Part shown: in pieces, positions 32,540 to 42,132 of the stretch
Layout of the letters: each line of letters begins with the position of its first letter
Numbering within the stretch: the stretch's first letter is position 1
DNA from: Burkholderiaceae bacterium
GTDB lineage: Bacteria; Pseudomonadota; Gammaproteobacteria; Burkholderiales; Burkholderiaceae_C
Assembly (NCBI GenBank): GCA_024235915.1
Contig: JACKLO010000014.1
Span: 123,159 to 187,158, forward strand
DNA: 64,000 nucleotides
Direction: 5' to 3'
Program-made: the position numbers and the translations under genes
Notes under the pieces: model-generated
What the model was told of the DNA's origin: nothing
What the model saw: only the letters and a program-made list of their open reading frames with translations
The model's database searches: none

Positions 32540-35323
32540 GTGCTGAGCCCGCCCCTCGTCCTCGGCGCCTCGGCGGCCTACCTGCTGCTGCTGTTCGGCG
32601 TCGCTGCCTGGGGCGACCGCCGCGCCGCCGCCGGGCGTTCCGTGGTGGCCAACCCCTGGGCCTATGCGCTGTCGATGGCGGTGTACTGCACCGCCTGGAC
32701 CTACTACGGCAGCGTGGGCCGCGCCGCCACCACCGGCGTCTGGTTCCTGCCCATCTACCTGGGCCCGACACTGGCCATGGTGCTGGCGCTGCTGCTGCTG
32801 CGCAAGATGATCCGCATCGCGCGGCGCGGACGCATCACCTCGATCGCCGACTTCATCGCCAGCCGCCACGGCCACAGCCCGTTGCTGGCCGGGCTGGTGA
32901 CGCTGATCACCGTCGTCGGCATCGTTCCCTACATCGCGTTGCAGCTCAAGGCGATCGACACCGGCTACGCGCTGCTCGCGGGCACGCCGGCCGCCGGCCT
33001 CTGGTGGCAGGACGGCACCTTCTGGGCCACGCTGCTGCTGGCCGGCTTCACGATGATGTTCGGCACCCGCCAGCCGGGTGGCGTCGAGCGCCACGAAGGC
33101 ATGGTGGCCGCCATCGTCTTCGAATCGGTGGTCAAGCTGCTGGCCTTCCTGGCCGTGGGCGTGTTCGCCACCTGGGTGCTGCACGACGGGCCGGCGGCGC
33201 TGTTCGCGCGCGCGCTGCAGCATCCGGAATGGCGGCATCTGCTGTCGCTGGGGGGCGCGGCGGGCGGCGGCGCCTTTGCCTGGAGCCAGTGGTTCGCGCT
33301 CACGCTGCTGGCCGGGCTGTCGGTGATCTTCCTGCCGCGACAGTTCCAGGTCATGGTGGTCGAGAACGTCGATGAACGCCACCTGAAACAGGCCGTCTGG
33401 CTGTTCCCCGCCTACCTGTGGGCGATCAACCTGTTCGTGCTGCCCATCGCCCTGGCCGGTCTGCTGCACTTCGGCCGGGCCGATGGGGCCGACGCCTTCG
33501 TGCTGTCGCTGCCACTGGCCCATGGCGCCGAAGGGCTGGCGCTGCTGGTGTTCATCGGCGGCTTGTCCGCGGCCACCGGCATGATCGTGGTCGAGACCAT
33601 CGCCGTGTCCACGATGGTCTGCAACGACCTGGTGATGCCGCTGTTGCTGCGCATGCAGCGCCTGCGCGCCCGCGAATCCGGGCAGGGCGGCCAGGGCGGC
33701 GACCGTGGCGACCTGACCCCACTGCTGCTGGCGGTGCGCCGTGCGGCCATCGTCGGTGTCCTGCTGCTGGGCTATCTGTACTTCCACCTGGCCGGTGAGG
33801 CCTATGCGCTGGTCAGCATCGGGCTCATCAGCTTTGCAGCGGTGGCGCAGTTCGCGCCGGCGGCGCTGCTGGGCATGGTGTGGAAGGGCGGCACCCAGCG
33901 TGGCGCCCTGGCCGGCCTGAGTGCAGGGTTTCTGCTCTGGGCCTACACGCTGATGCTGCCGTCGATCGCCAAGTCCGGCTGGTGGCCGCAGGACTTTCTG
34001 CAGCACGGGCCCTGGGGGCTGGCCTGGTTGCGGCCCGAGGCGCTGTTCGGCCTGACCGGTTTCGACGGCCTGACGCATGCGCTGTTCTGGAGCCTGCTGG
34101 TCAACACCGGGTTGTATGTGGTGGTGTCGCTGTGGCGGGCACCGACGCCGCGCGAGGCCAGCCAGGCCGCGCTGTTCGTGGACGTGGGGGACGCCACGCA
34201 GGCCGGTCCGGCCTTCTGGCGCGGGCAGGCCTCGGTGGCCGAGCTGCTGCCGCTGGCGTCGCGCTTCCTGGGCGCGGCACGTGCGCGCGAGCTGTTCGCC
34301 GACTGGGCACGCCGCCAGGGTGTGGCCCGGGTGGACGACATCCGCGCCGATGCGCGTTTCGTGCAGTTCGTCGAGACCCGGCTGGCGGGTGCCATCGGCA
34401 GCGCGTCGGCGCGCGCGCTCGTGGCCTCCAGCGTGCGCGAGGAGCCGCTGGGCATGGACGATGTGATGCGCATCCTCGACGAGGCCACGCAGCTGCGCGC
34501 CTATTCCCGGCTGCTGGAGGACCAGCGTGCATCGCTGCAACGGGCCAGCGCCGAGCTGCGGGCGGCCAACCAGCGCCTGGAGAGCCTGGACCGCCTGAAG
34601 GACGACTTCATGTCCAGCGTCACCCACGAGCTGCGCACGCCGCTGACGTCCATCCGCGCGCTGGCCGAGTTGATGGCCGACGACCCGGATATGGCCCGCG
34701 ACCAGCGCCAGCAGTTCGTCGGCATCATCGTCAGCGAAACCGAGCGCCTCAGCCGACTGGTCAATCAGGTGCTGGACCTGGCCAAGATCGAGTCCGGCCA
34801 CGCGGAGTGGCATCCGACGGCGGTGGACATGGCGGCCCTGGTCCGCCAGGCAGCCGCCTCGATGGGCGAATTGCTGCGTGAACAGGGCACAACCCTGGCG
34901 CTGGACCTGCAGCAGCCCGTGCCCGCACTGCAGGCCGACGCTGACCGGCTCACCCAGGTGCTGCTGAACCTGCTGGGCAATGCGGCCAAGTTCGTGCCGC
35001 AGCCGGGCGGCGAGATCGGGCTGAGTTTGCGCCACGACGTCGAAGGCCTCACGGTGCGCGTGCGGGACAACGGCCCCGGCGTGCCCGAGGCGCATCGGGC
35101 CCATGTGTTCGACCGCTTCCACCAGGCGGGTGACGCCAGCAACCGCGCCGCCGGCACCGGCCTGGGCCTGCCCATCAGCCGGCAGATCGTGGAGCACTAC
35201 GGTGGCCGCATCACCCTTGATGAAAATGACGCCGGTCAAGGCGCCACCTTCAGCTTCTGGCTACCGTGGCACCAACCGGAAGCGGCGGACACCGCGAATG
35301 CCGAAGGGGGAGACAAGACATGA
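32540..35323 (+). CDS. Hybrid sodium/solute symporter-histidine kinase (CrbS-like)
   Basis: The protein has 927 residues. Residues 1-~500 are an SSS-type transporter domain of about 13 helices (AWTYYGSVGRAATTG, FLPRQFQVMVVENVDERHLKQA). Residues ~560-640 (VQFVETRLAGAIGSASARALVASS) look like a STAC linker domain. Then a coiled coil, HisKA with the phospho-acceptor His in SSVTHELRTPL (~696), and HATPase with LLNLLGNAAKFV and DNGPGVPE. No receiver domain is attached. CrbS-type kinases link substrate transport to acetate-responsive control, which fits the adjacent symporter. The start is GTG with a weak ribosome site. It overlaps the response regulator by ATGA. Confidence 0.9.
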   Translation: MLSPPLVLGASAAYLLLLFGVAAWGDRRAAAGRSVVANPWAYALSMAVYCTAWTYYGSVGRAATTGVWFLPIYLGPTLAMVLALLLLRKMIRIARRGRITSIADFIASRHGHSPLLAGLVTLITVVGIVPYIALQLKAIDTGYALLAGTPAAGLWWQDGTFWATLLLAGFTMMFGTRQPGGVERHEGMVAAIVFESVVKLLAFLAVGVFATWVLHDGPAALFARALQHPEWRHLLSLGGAAGGGAFAWSQWFALTLLAGLSVIFLPRQFQVMVVENVDERHLKQAVWLFPAYLWAINLFVLPIALAGLLHFGRADGADAFVLSLPLAHGAEGLALLVFIGGLSAATGMIVVETIAVSTMVCNDLVMPLLLRMQRLRARESGQGGQGGDRGDLTPLLLAVRRAAIVGVLLLGYLYFHLAGEAYALVSIGLISFAAVAQFAPAALLGMVWKGGTQRGALAGLSAGFLLWAYTLMLPSIAKSGWWPQDFLQHGPWGLAWLRPEALFGLTGFDGLTHALFWSLLVNTGLYVVVSLWRAPTPREASQAALFVDVGDATQAGPAFWRGQASVAELLPLASRFLGAARARELFADWARRQGVARVDDIRADARFVQFVETRLAGAIGSASARALVASSVREEPLGMDDVMRILDEATQLRAYSRLLEDQRASLQRASAELRAANQRLESLDRLKDDFMSSVTHELRTPLTSIRALAELMADDPDMARDQRQQFVGIIVSETERLSRLVNQVLDLAKIESGHAEWHPTAVDMAALVRQAAASMGELLREQGTTLALDLQQPVPALQADADRLTQVLLNLLGNAAKFVPQPGGEIGLSLRHDVEGLTVRVRDNGPGVPEAHRAHVFDRFHQAGDASNRAAGTGLGLPISRQIVEHYGGRITLDENDAGQGATFSFWLPWHQPEAADTANAEGGDKT

Positions 35324-35691
35324 AGGCCGCGATCCTGATCGCCGACGACGAACCGAACATCCTGCTGTCGCTGGAGTTCCTGATGAAGCGCGAGGGCTAC
35401 ACCGTGCACCTGGCGCGCGATGGCGATGAGACGCTGGATGTGCTGCGCCGCGAGCGCCCGCGCCTGGTGCTGCTGGACGTGATGATGCCGAAGAAGACCG
35501 GCTTCGAGGTCTGCCAGGAGGTGCGCCACGACGACGCCCTCAAGGACACGCTGATCCTGATGCTCACCGCCAAGGGCCGTGAGACCGACGTCGTCAAGGG
35601 CCTGGCCCTGGGCGCGAATGCCTACATGACGAAACCCTTCTCCACCCGCGAGCTGGTGGACAAGGTGCGCGAACTGCTCGCCGCCGGTTGA
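35320..35691 (+). CDS. Single-domain (CheY-like) response regulator
   Basis: The protein has 123 residues and is only a receiver domain: acidic pair in LIADDEP, phospho-acceptor Asp in LLDVMMP (~52), Thr in MLTA and Lys in TKPF. With no DNA-binding output it must act through another protein. It is translationally coupled to the kinase and 13 bases before the exonuclease fusion, which may be its target. Known CrbR regulators instead have a LuxR-type output. Confidence 0.93.
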   Translation: MKAAILIADDEPNILLSLEFLMKREGYTVHLARDGDETLDVLRRERPRLVLLDVMMPKKTGFEVCQEVRHDDALKDTLILMLTAKGRETDVVKGLALGANAYMTKPFSTRELVDKVRELLAAG

Positions 35692-35704
35692 GGCGGGGCC
35701 GGCC

Positions 35705-37909
35705 ATGGCGGTGAGGCGCGACAAGCGGCAGCTGCGTTGGGTGGGTACGGCGGCACTGGCCCTGGCGGCGGCCCTGCTGCTGTGGCTGGGCGCCAGCGCG
35801 GCACTCATCGGCACCACGATGGCGACCGACGAACGCACATTGCTGTGGGACCTGCTGGGTCCACGGCTGCCGCTGCTGGTGCTTTCCGGCGCCTTGCTGG
35901 TGGCCGGCGGTGCGGCGCTGGTGCAGGCCGCCTATCAGCGCTGGATCGCCGCGCCGGCGCGGTTGCTGGAGCAGGCCAAGGCGCAGATGACAGTGGACCG
36001 CCCGGCGCCGCTGAAGCCGCCCGGGCAGGGGCTGGGCGACCCCACGCTGCGCGAGCTGGGCATCCTCGTCGACGCGCTGCTGCAGAACCGCCGCCGGCTG
36101 CGTGACGACGTCGAGGCGCAGGTGGCCGAGGGCAGCCGCCGCGTCGAACAGGAGCGCGCGCGCCTGGCGGCGCTGATGTCGGAACTGACGCAGAGCGTGG
36201 TCGTGTGCAACCTCGACGGCCGCGTGCTGCTCTACAACAACCGCGCGCGCCTGCAGTTCAAGACTTTGTCGGACGCGCCACAGCTGGCCGGTGGCGCCGA
36301 GCTCATCGGCCTGGGCCGCAGCATCTACGCCGTGTTCGACCGCCAGCTCGTGGCCCATGCGCTGGACAACATCCGCCAGCGGCTGGCGCGCGGCGCGCAA
36401 TCACCGTCGGCGCAGTTCGTCACCGTCACCAAGAGCGGGCAGTTGTTGCGCGCGCAGATGGCTGCGGTGCGCGACCCCGGCGATTCCCAGAGCCCCCAGC
36501 GTTCGTTGGGGGGGTTCGTGCTCCTGCTGGACAACATCACGCGCGACTACGAGCGAGATGCGGCGCAGGACACGCTGCTGCTGGGCCTGACTGAAGGCCA
36601 GCGCGCGTCGCTGGGCAACATGCAGGCGGCGGTGGAGATCCTGGACGACGCCACGCTGGAGCCGGCCACGCGCGAGCGCTTCCTGCGCGTGGTGCGTGAC
36701 GAGGCCACGCGCATGAGCGCCCAGTTGCAGGCCCTGGCCACGCGCAGCGCCGAGGGCCTGAAGACCCGCTGGCCGCTGGAGGACATGCTGGGCAGCGACT
36801 TCGTGGCTGCGGCCCTGCGCCGCATCGGCCCGCTGGGCGTGCGCACCGGCACGCTGGAAGTCGACCCCGCGCTGTGGCTGAAGGTGGACAGCTTTGCGCT
36901 GCTGCAGGCCGTGGCCACGCTGGCGCAGCGGCTGATCGACGAGTTCGAGGTCAAGGCCTTGCAACTGCGCCTGCAGCCGCACGCCGACGCGCGCGGCCGC
37001 GCACAGCTGGACCTGGTGTGGAGCGGCCAGGTGATGAGCACCGAGACCGTGATGGCCTGGGAGAGCGAACCGATGAAGGCCGCCGGCAGCGCCAGCGCGC
37101 TGAGCGTGCGCGACGTGATGCAGCGGCACGGCGGTGAATTCTGGTTCGAGCGCGACCGTGCCCGCCACCAGGCCTTCTTCCGCTTCCTGCTGCCGCTGGC
37201 GGAGGCGGACACCGAGCCCGATGCCGAGGCCGATCTGCACGCCGAAAGCCGGCCCGAGTACTACGACTTCGACCTCTTCGCGGCCGCCGAAAGCCAGCAT
37301 GCGCTGGACGACCGGCGCCTGGTGGAGCTGGCCTACACCGTCTTCGACACCGAGACCACCGGCCTGCAGCCGGCCGAAGGCGACGAGATCATCCAGATCG
37401 GCGCCGCGCGCATCGTCAACGGCAAGCTGCTGCGCCAGGAGTCCTTCGAGCAGTTGGTGGACCCGCAGCGCAGCATCCCCGAGGCCGGCATTCCCATCCA
37501 CGGTATCCGGCCGGAGATGGTGAAGGGCCAGCCCACCATCACCGCGGTGCTGCCGGCCTTCCACACCTACGCCCGCGACACGGTGCTGGTGGCGCACAAC
37601 GCTGCCTTCGACATGCGCTTCCTGCAACTCAAGGAACAGGCCACCGGCTTGCGTTTCGAGCAGCCGGTGCTCGACACGTTGCTGCTGTCGGCCGTGGTGC
37701 ACCCCAACCAGGAAAGCCATCGCCTGGAACACATCGCCGAGCGTTTTGGCATCACCGTGGTCGGTCGCCACACCGCGCTGGGCGACGCGATGGTGACGGC
37801 CGAGGTGTTCCTGAAACTGATCCCTCTGCTGGCGGACATGGGCATCCACACCCTGGGGCAGGCGCGGGCGGCAGCGCAGAAGACCTGGTTTGCGCGGCTG
37901 AAGTACTGA
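35705..37909 (+). CDS. Membrane sensor-like protein fused to a DnaQ-type 3'-5' exonuclease
   Basis: The protein has 734 residues. Two membrane helices (residues ~13-37 and 55-75) and a HAMP/coiled-coil region lead to a PAS-like domain (~150-280; SVVVCNLDGRVLLYNNRA), then a histidine-kinase-like region (~290-500) without a phospho-acceptor His (the place reads LTEGQRASLGNM) and without clear ATP motifs. Residues ~540-715 form a DEDDh exonuclease with Exo I FDTETTGL (~547), Exo II HNAAFDMRFL and Exo III HTALGDAM, as in DNA polymerase III epsilon. The active-site acids are intact. It probably degrades nucleic acid or a nucleotide under control of the sensor region. Confidence 0.85.
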   Translation: MAVRRDKRQLRWVGTAALALAAALLLWLGASAALIGTTMATDERTLLWDLLGPRLPLLVLSGALLVAGGAALVQAAYQRWIAAPARLLEQAKAQMTVDRPAPLKPPGQGLGDPTLRELGILVDALLQNRRRLRDDVEAQVAEGSRRVEQERARLAALMSELTQSVVVCNLDGRVLLYNNRARLQFKTLSDAPQLAGGAELIGLGRSIYAVFDRQLVAHALDNIRQRLARGAQSPSAQFVTVTKSGQLLRAQMAAVRDPGDSQSPQRSLGGFVLLLDNITRDYERDAAQDTLLLGLTEGQRASLGNMQAAVEILDDATLEPATRERFLRVVRDEATRMSAQLQALATRSAEGLKTRWPLEDMLGSDFVAAALRRIGPLGVRTGTLEVDPALWLKVDSFALLQAVATLAQRLIDEFEVKALQLRLQPHADARGRAQLDLVWSGQVMSTETVMAWESEPMKAAGSASALSVRDVMQRHGGEFWFERDRARHQAFFRFLLPLAEADTEPDAEADLHAESRPEYYDFDLFAAAESQHALDDRRLVELAYTVFDTETTGLQPAEGDEIIQIGAARIVNGKLLRQESFEQLVDPQRSIPEAGIPIHGIRPEMVKGQPTITAVLPAFHTYARDTVLVAHNAAFDMRFLQLKEQATGLRFEQPVLDTLLLSAVVHPNQESHRLEHIAERFGITVVGRHTALGDAMVTAEVFLKLIPLLADMGIHTLGQARAAAQKTWFARLKY

Positions 37910-37937
37910 CCCTTCCGGCCGCCGGTGCCGGCTGGTG

Positions 37938-40439
37938 TCAGCGGGGCGTGCCGCCGAAGGCCGCGTCCAGCACTTCCCGGTTCCCTTGCCGATAGCGCGC
38001 AAACTGCGCCAGCATGGCGGCTTCCATGCGCCGCATCAGCGGCGAGTTGCAACCTTCGCGGTCGAAGCGCTGCATCAGTGCGCGCGTGCCCTGAACCAGT
38101 TCACCGATGCCCACGCGATTGCCGTTGCGGAATCCGCTGTCCAGCAACTGCCCGAGCAGCGACTGCGGATTGGACAGGCCGACCTCCCGAAACACCGATT
38201 CGAATCTTCGGTTGACGCGGAAGTGCTCGACGCGGTCGGGGTCCGGCACGCTGTACTTGTAGTTCCCCCAGCCGTCCCGGTAGACCGTTTCGCTGGTGGT
38301 CGTGATCGTGAAGCGGACGGCGTCCTTGTCCAGGCACGGGCCCAGCCGGCCTTCGAACTCGATCAGGTAGACGGCGAACATCGGCGCGATCAGGCTGATG
38401 TTGTCCATCGCCCGTGTGGCCATGGCCGCGTAGTCCATCCGCACGCCACCAACTTGGGCGAACAGGTTCATCAGTGGCGCGGTCTGCTGCAGCATCGGCA
38501 GGAGCATGGCCTTGTAGGGCTCACGGAAGGCCTGGTCCAGCGCCTGCAGCTGCGCCACGTCATCGCCATACAGTGCATTGAGGTAGTCCGCCGCTGGCAG
38601 ACCGCTCAGCGGGGCCACCTGAGCCTGGCGGGCGTCGATGGCGCGTGAAAGTGTCTGGGCCGCTGGTGTGCCCTCTTCACCCGGCAGCAGGTGACGTGTG
38701 CGCAGGGCCTGCAGGGCGCTGTAGTGGGGCGCCTGCGCAGCCTGGGCGACGAGGGCTGGCGTCGCAGCGGTCAGGTCGCGGGCGCGGCGAGCGGCCCGTT
38801 CGGCGGCCAGAGCCTGAACCTGTGGCAGGGCCGTCATGGCCGCAGCCTCGGCGCGCAGGCGGTGTTCCAGGGCCGTGCCCGCCGCCAGGGCGTCCACGCC
38901 CGGCGGAAGGGCATCGACCTGCCGGGCGAACTCCTGCCGCCAGGCGGTGATCAGCGCCTCGGTCAGCACGCCCTGACGCGCATCGACGCTGGCCTGGGCT
39001 GCGGCCAAGGTGCGCTCGTCGGCCAGCCTCAGCACCTCGGCTTGGCCCTGGCGCCAGACCTGCAGGGCCTGCCAACCGGCCACACCCTCTGCGCGTGCGG
39101 CCCAGGCGGCCACGGCCTCCGGGAGCAGGGCGTTCACCTGCTGCGCGACGGCGGCGCGTGCGGCGGCATCGGGCACGGCGCCACCCGGGCGGGGGCGCAG
39201 CTGCTGCACCAGGCGCTGCAGCGCGGCAAGGTCTGCGCCTACGCTGGCGGCCTGCGCTTGCACGGCCTGCGAGGCCTGGGCGCTGGCCACCTGCTGCCGC
39301 AGGCCTTCGAGGCGCGCAAGCAGCGGGGCGCCGCCTTCGGGCAGTCCGGCGGCGGCGGCGAACCGGGCAACGGCAGCGGCCGCGCCGTCGACGGCGGCTG
39401 GCGTGAGCGCCATCACATCAGCGCCGGACCAGGACGTCACGCGGGCTGAGATCGTCTGGCCCCAGCGCGCAAGGATGGGCTGCGCGCTGAGGTCCAGTGC
39501 CAGCTGACGACGGCTGTGCTGCGGCCCATCAGCCAGTGGCAGCGCCAGTGGCAGGATGCTGCGATTGGCCAGTTCGCGGCGTTCTGGCGTCAGGTTGCAG
39601 CTGTAGCTGGTCTGAACCGTCTGCTTGAGGTGCTGGGCTTCGGTGGCGCCCATGTCGGCCAGTGTCTTGCCGAAGGCTGGTGCGAAAACCTCGTCGGCGT
39701 ACATGGCGGTGACCACACGGCGCAGCGCCTGTGGGCTCGGCCGCGGGCCCAGTGCGGCCACGTGGTCGAGATACCGGTCCACCCAGGCCAGCGTGTCGCG
39801 GTCGCAGCGTTCGCGGCGTGTCAGCCGGCCCGCCAGCTGATCCAGCGGATTGGCCCGCTGGCGTCGCCCATCGGTGCCCGCTGGCAGGCGGCTGGCCAGT
39901 TGCACGGCGGCATCGGCACGCAGGCCGATCAGATGGCTGCAGGCTTCCCACCCGCGTCCGGCGAGTTCGCCCACCCAGCCTTCCGGCGTGACCACAGCGT
40001 CGATGACCGGGCTTCGCGGGTCGCTGCTGTTGCGCAGCAACAGCCGCTCGCCGCCGTCGTCGTGGGTGGCCTGCCAGGCCCCGGGCGCGAAAGCCGGGCC
40101 GCGGCCACGTCCCGCATCGGGCGCCGGCTCCAGCGTCAACGCGGCCTGTCGATCAGGCCCGAGTACCCATGACAGCACGTGGTCCTGGCCGCCACAGTGC
40201 ACACGGGCGGACCAGGCACCCAGCAGCGCGTCGGGCACCGGCGCCGCAGGCAGCGCAGCCAGGGTTCCGCCCGGCATGCGCAGCGGCGGGCGTTCCGGCA
40301 CACGGTCCCGTGCACGCTGCTGGCGCGTGTCGCCAAACCCCTGGCCTGCCACTGGCAAGGCCGTCAACCCCATGAGCAGCACAGCGATGCCATGGGCCCA
40401 GCATGTGCTGCCGGCGCGGCCAGCGGTGGCATGGATCAT
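37938..40439 (-). CDS. Large exported protein of unknown family
   Basis: The protein has 833 residues with a signal peptide (WAHGIAVLLMGLTALPVAGQ). I do not recognise any domain. The middle third (about residues 400-640) is very Ala/Gln-rich helix, likely coiled coil; the front holds several Cys (VHCGGQDHV, GWEACSHLIGL, RRERCDRDTL) that could form disulfides; the C-terminal part is globular and contains DKDAVRFTITTTSETVYRDGWGNYKY in outline. ATG 40439 was chosen because GGGAG precedes it and the signal peptide starts there. It converges with the exonuclease gene, and infA lies upstream on the same strand. Confidence 0.75.
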   Translation of the reverse strand: MIHATAGRAGSTCWAHGIAVLLMGLTALPVAGQGFGDTRQQRARDRVPERPPLRMPGGTLAALPAAPVPDALLGAWSARVHCGGQDHVLSWVLGPDRQAALTLEPAPDAGRGRGPAFAPGAWQATHDDGGERLLLRNSSDPRSPVIDAVVTPEGWVGELAGRGWEACSHLIGLRADAAVQLASRLPAGTDGRRQRANPLDQLAGRLTRRERCDRDTLAWVDRYLDHVAALGPRPSPQALRRVVTAMYADEVFAPAFGKTLADMGATEAQHLKQTVQTSYSCNLTPERRELANRSILPLALPLADGPQHSRRQLALDLSAQPILARWGQTISARVTSWSGADVMALTPAAVDGAAAAVARFAAAAGLPEGGAPLLARLEGLRQQVASAQASQAVQAQAASVGADLAALQRLVQQLRPRPGGAVPDAAARAAVAQQVNALLPEAVAAWAARAEGVAGWQALQVWRQGQAEVLRLADERTLAAAQASVDARQGVLTEALITAWRQEFARQVDALPPGVDALAAGTALEHRLRAEAAAMTALPQVQALAAERAARRARDLTAATPALVAQAAQAPHYSALQALRTRHLLPGEEGTPAAQTLSRAIDARQAQVAPLSGLPAADYLNALYGDDVAQLQALDQAFREPYKAMLLPMLQQTAPLMNLFAQVGGVRMDYAAMATRAMDNISLIAPMFAVYLIEFEGRLGPCLDKDAVRFTITTTSETVYRDGWGNYKYSVPDPDRVEHFRVNRRFESVFREVGLSNPQSLLGQLLDSGFRNGNRVGIGELVQGTRALMQRFDREGCNSPLMRRMEAAMLAQFARYRQGNREVLDAAFGGTPR

Positions 40440-40574
40440 GGCGGGCTCCCGTAGATGGCCGAAGCCTAGAGCCCCGCGATGCCTTCGCGCCACCCCCATC
40501 TGGGCAAGCCGCCAGGCGGCGCAGGATCACCATGGCGGCAAGGTGCCGGCCGCCCACGCATCGGCAGCCCACGC

Positions 40575-40604
40575 AAAAACGACTGACGGCGCCGAAGCGC
40601 CGTC
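40575..40604 (-). terminator. Intrinsic terminator of infA
   Basis: Read on the minus strand: stem GACGGCGC, loop TTCG, stem GCGCCGTC, then AGTCGTTTTTG. It lies 71 bases beyond the infA stop and separates infA from the exported-protein gene. Confidence 0.85.
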
Positions 40605-40675
40605 TGAGGTCTCCCGGGTGACTTGACGCCACCAGGGCAGGGCAGGGCGCCGACGGCCCCCTTGGGTTGGTGACG

Positions 40676-40903
40676 CTACTGCCGGCCCAGGTGCCGGAAG
40701 GTGATGCGGCCCTTGCTGAGGTCGTAGGGCGACATCTCGAGCGAGACGCTGTCCCCCGCGATGATCCGGATTCGAAACTTCTTCATCCGGCCGGCGCTGT
40801 ACGCGACCAGCTGATGGCCGTTTTCCAGCGTCACCTTGTAGCGGGAGTCGGGCAGCACTTCGTCGACAGTGCCGCGCATCTCGATCAGTTCTTCCTTGGC
40901 CAT
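40676..40903 (-). CDS. infA: Translation initiation factor IF-1 (paralogue)
   Basis: The protein has 75 residues, an S1/OB-fold IF-1: MAKEELIEMRGTVDEVLPDSRY, then LVAYSAGRMKKFRIRI and the SPYDLSKGRITFRH ending. IF-1 binds the 30S A site during initiation. Burkholderiales often have one infA in the ribosomal-protein cluster and a second, isolated copy like this one. ATG 40903 is the conserved start. It has an extended -10 promoter upstream and its own terminator, so it is monocistronic. Confidence 0.95.
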   Translation of the reverse strand: MAKEELIEMRGTVDEVLPDSRYKVTLENGHQLVAYSAGRMKKFRIRIIAGDSVSLEMSPYDLSKGRITFRHLGRQ

Positions 40904-41261
40904 GAAGGGGGTCGTGTCCTTTCGCGTCGTGGGCTGGCCGCACGTCGTGGTGCGGCGTGGCCCAGAGAGCACGGGTGACATCTGCGGGCGAGCGCCCCAG
41001 TGACACACGGCGTGGGCCAATGAATAACCCAGGGAGTATAGCAGGTTTCTCGGCTATCGGCGCTATTTATGCCATAGCTGAATCCTTTGGTGGCAGCTGA
41101 CCACGAACGGCCCGATGTCCCTGGTCCATGTCTCTGGTCGCTTGCAGGTTCACGTCTTTGTGATCTGCCGAGGAGCGTGCGGCGAGCCTGCCCGCCCAGC
41201 ATGGCCAGCACCGCCGGCAGGGTGCCGGCAGGTTGGCCACTGGAACCAGGAAGGAGAACCC
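40904..41261. other. Divergent intergenic region between infA and the spondin-like PEP-CTERM gene
   Basis: These 358 bases hold no convincing gene. Towards infA there is an extended -10 promoter (listed separately) and a ~130-base leader. Around 41045-41075 the sequence is relatively AT-rich (GCTATTTATGCCATAGC, with GCTAT/ATAGC inverted ends), a possible promoter or operator for the rightward gene. No sigma54 site was found for that gene. Confidence 0.5.
41035..41043 (-). promoter_or_regulatory. Extended -10 promoter for infA
   Basis: On the minus strand TGCTATACT gives the TGn extension and a five-of-six TATAAT match. The -35 region 17 bases upstream (GCGCCG) is poor, as usual for extended -10 promoters. 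The likely start is ~125 bases before the infA ATG. Confidence 0.55.
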
Positions 41262-42086
41262 ATGTCCTTGCATCAATCTCGCCACCCCGTCGCGCGGCGT
41301 CGGCTGGCCGCCCCTGTGCTCGCCGGCTGCATGGCGGCATTGGCGGCGGGCGCCTCGTCGGCCGTGACCCTCAACGTCACCGTGGAGAACCTCGCGGCTG
41401 CCAACGGCGTGGCCGTCGCGCCCTTGAACATCGGCTTTCACGGCGGCGGATTCGACGGTTTCGACCTTGGCAGCGTGGCCAGCGCGTCCTTGCAGGCCGC
41501 GGCCGAACTCGGGGACGGCAGCGGCTGGCGTGCCGACCTGGCTGCGGCCGACCCGGGGGCCACGGTGGGCGCCGTGGGCGGCGTCCTGTTGCCGGGCGCA
41601 TCGGCCAGCGCGCAATTCGAAGTCGACCCGCTGGCCAACCCCTTCGTGTCCTTCGTGGCCATGGTGGTGCCGAGCAACGACTTCTTCCTGGGCAACGACA
41701 GCGCCACGGCCTACCGCCTGTTCGATGCGGGCGGCGGTCTGCAGATCGGTGAGATCGTGGTCACCGCGCGCCAACTCTGGGATGCCGGCACCGAGGTCTT
41801 CGACCCCGCTGCGGCCGCCTTCGTGGGCGATGCGCTGCAGCGGGCCGACCAAGGCTCGGTGGTGGCGCTGAACTTCGGCGAACTGGCCGGTTTCAACGGG
41901 CTGAACACCGCGGCGGGCTACAGCTTCCACAGCGGCCTGTCGGCGGACACCGAGGTCTATCGACTGCGCTTCGCCGTGGCCGCCGTGCCGGAGCCTGGCA
42001 GCTACGCGCTGATGTTTGCCGGCCTGGCGGTGGTGGGTGGCGTTGCGCGTCGGCGTGCCCGCCGCGCCGATGTGAGCGCAACGTGA
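41262..42086 (+). CDS. Spondin-domain-like PEP-CTERM exported protein
   Basis: The protein has 274 residues: signal peptide (RRLAAPVLAGCMAALAAGASSA), a ~200-residue domain beginning VTLNVTVENLAAANGVAVAPLNIGFHGG in outline that resembles bacterial Spondin_N proteins, and the C-terminal sorting signal VPEPGSYALMFAGLAVV followed by RRRARR. PEP-CTERM proteins are processed by an exosortase and exported to the surface or exopolysaccharide matrix; no exosortase gene is in the window. ATG 41262 follows AAGGAGAACC and was preferred to an upstream in-frame ATG (41115) without signal peptide. Confidence 0.88.
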   Translation: MSLHQSRHPVARRRLAAPVLAGCMAALAAGASSAVTLNVTVENLAAANGVAVAPLNIGFHGGGFDGFDLGSVASASLQAAAELGDGSGWRADLAAADPGATVGAVGGVLLPGASASAQFEVDPLANPFVSFVAMVVPSNDFFLGNDSATAYRLFDAGGGLQIGEIVVTARQLWDAGTEVFDPAAAAFVGDALQRADQGSVVALNFGELAGFNGLNTAAGYSFHSGLSADTEVYRLRFAVAAVPEPGSYALMFAGLAVVGGVARRRARRADVSAT

Positions 42087-42132
42087 CCGGCGCGTGAGGC
42101 CCGAGGCCGCCGGCCAGTGCTCAGATGCGGGC

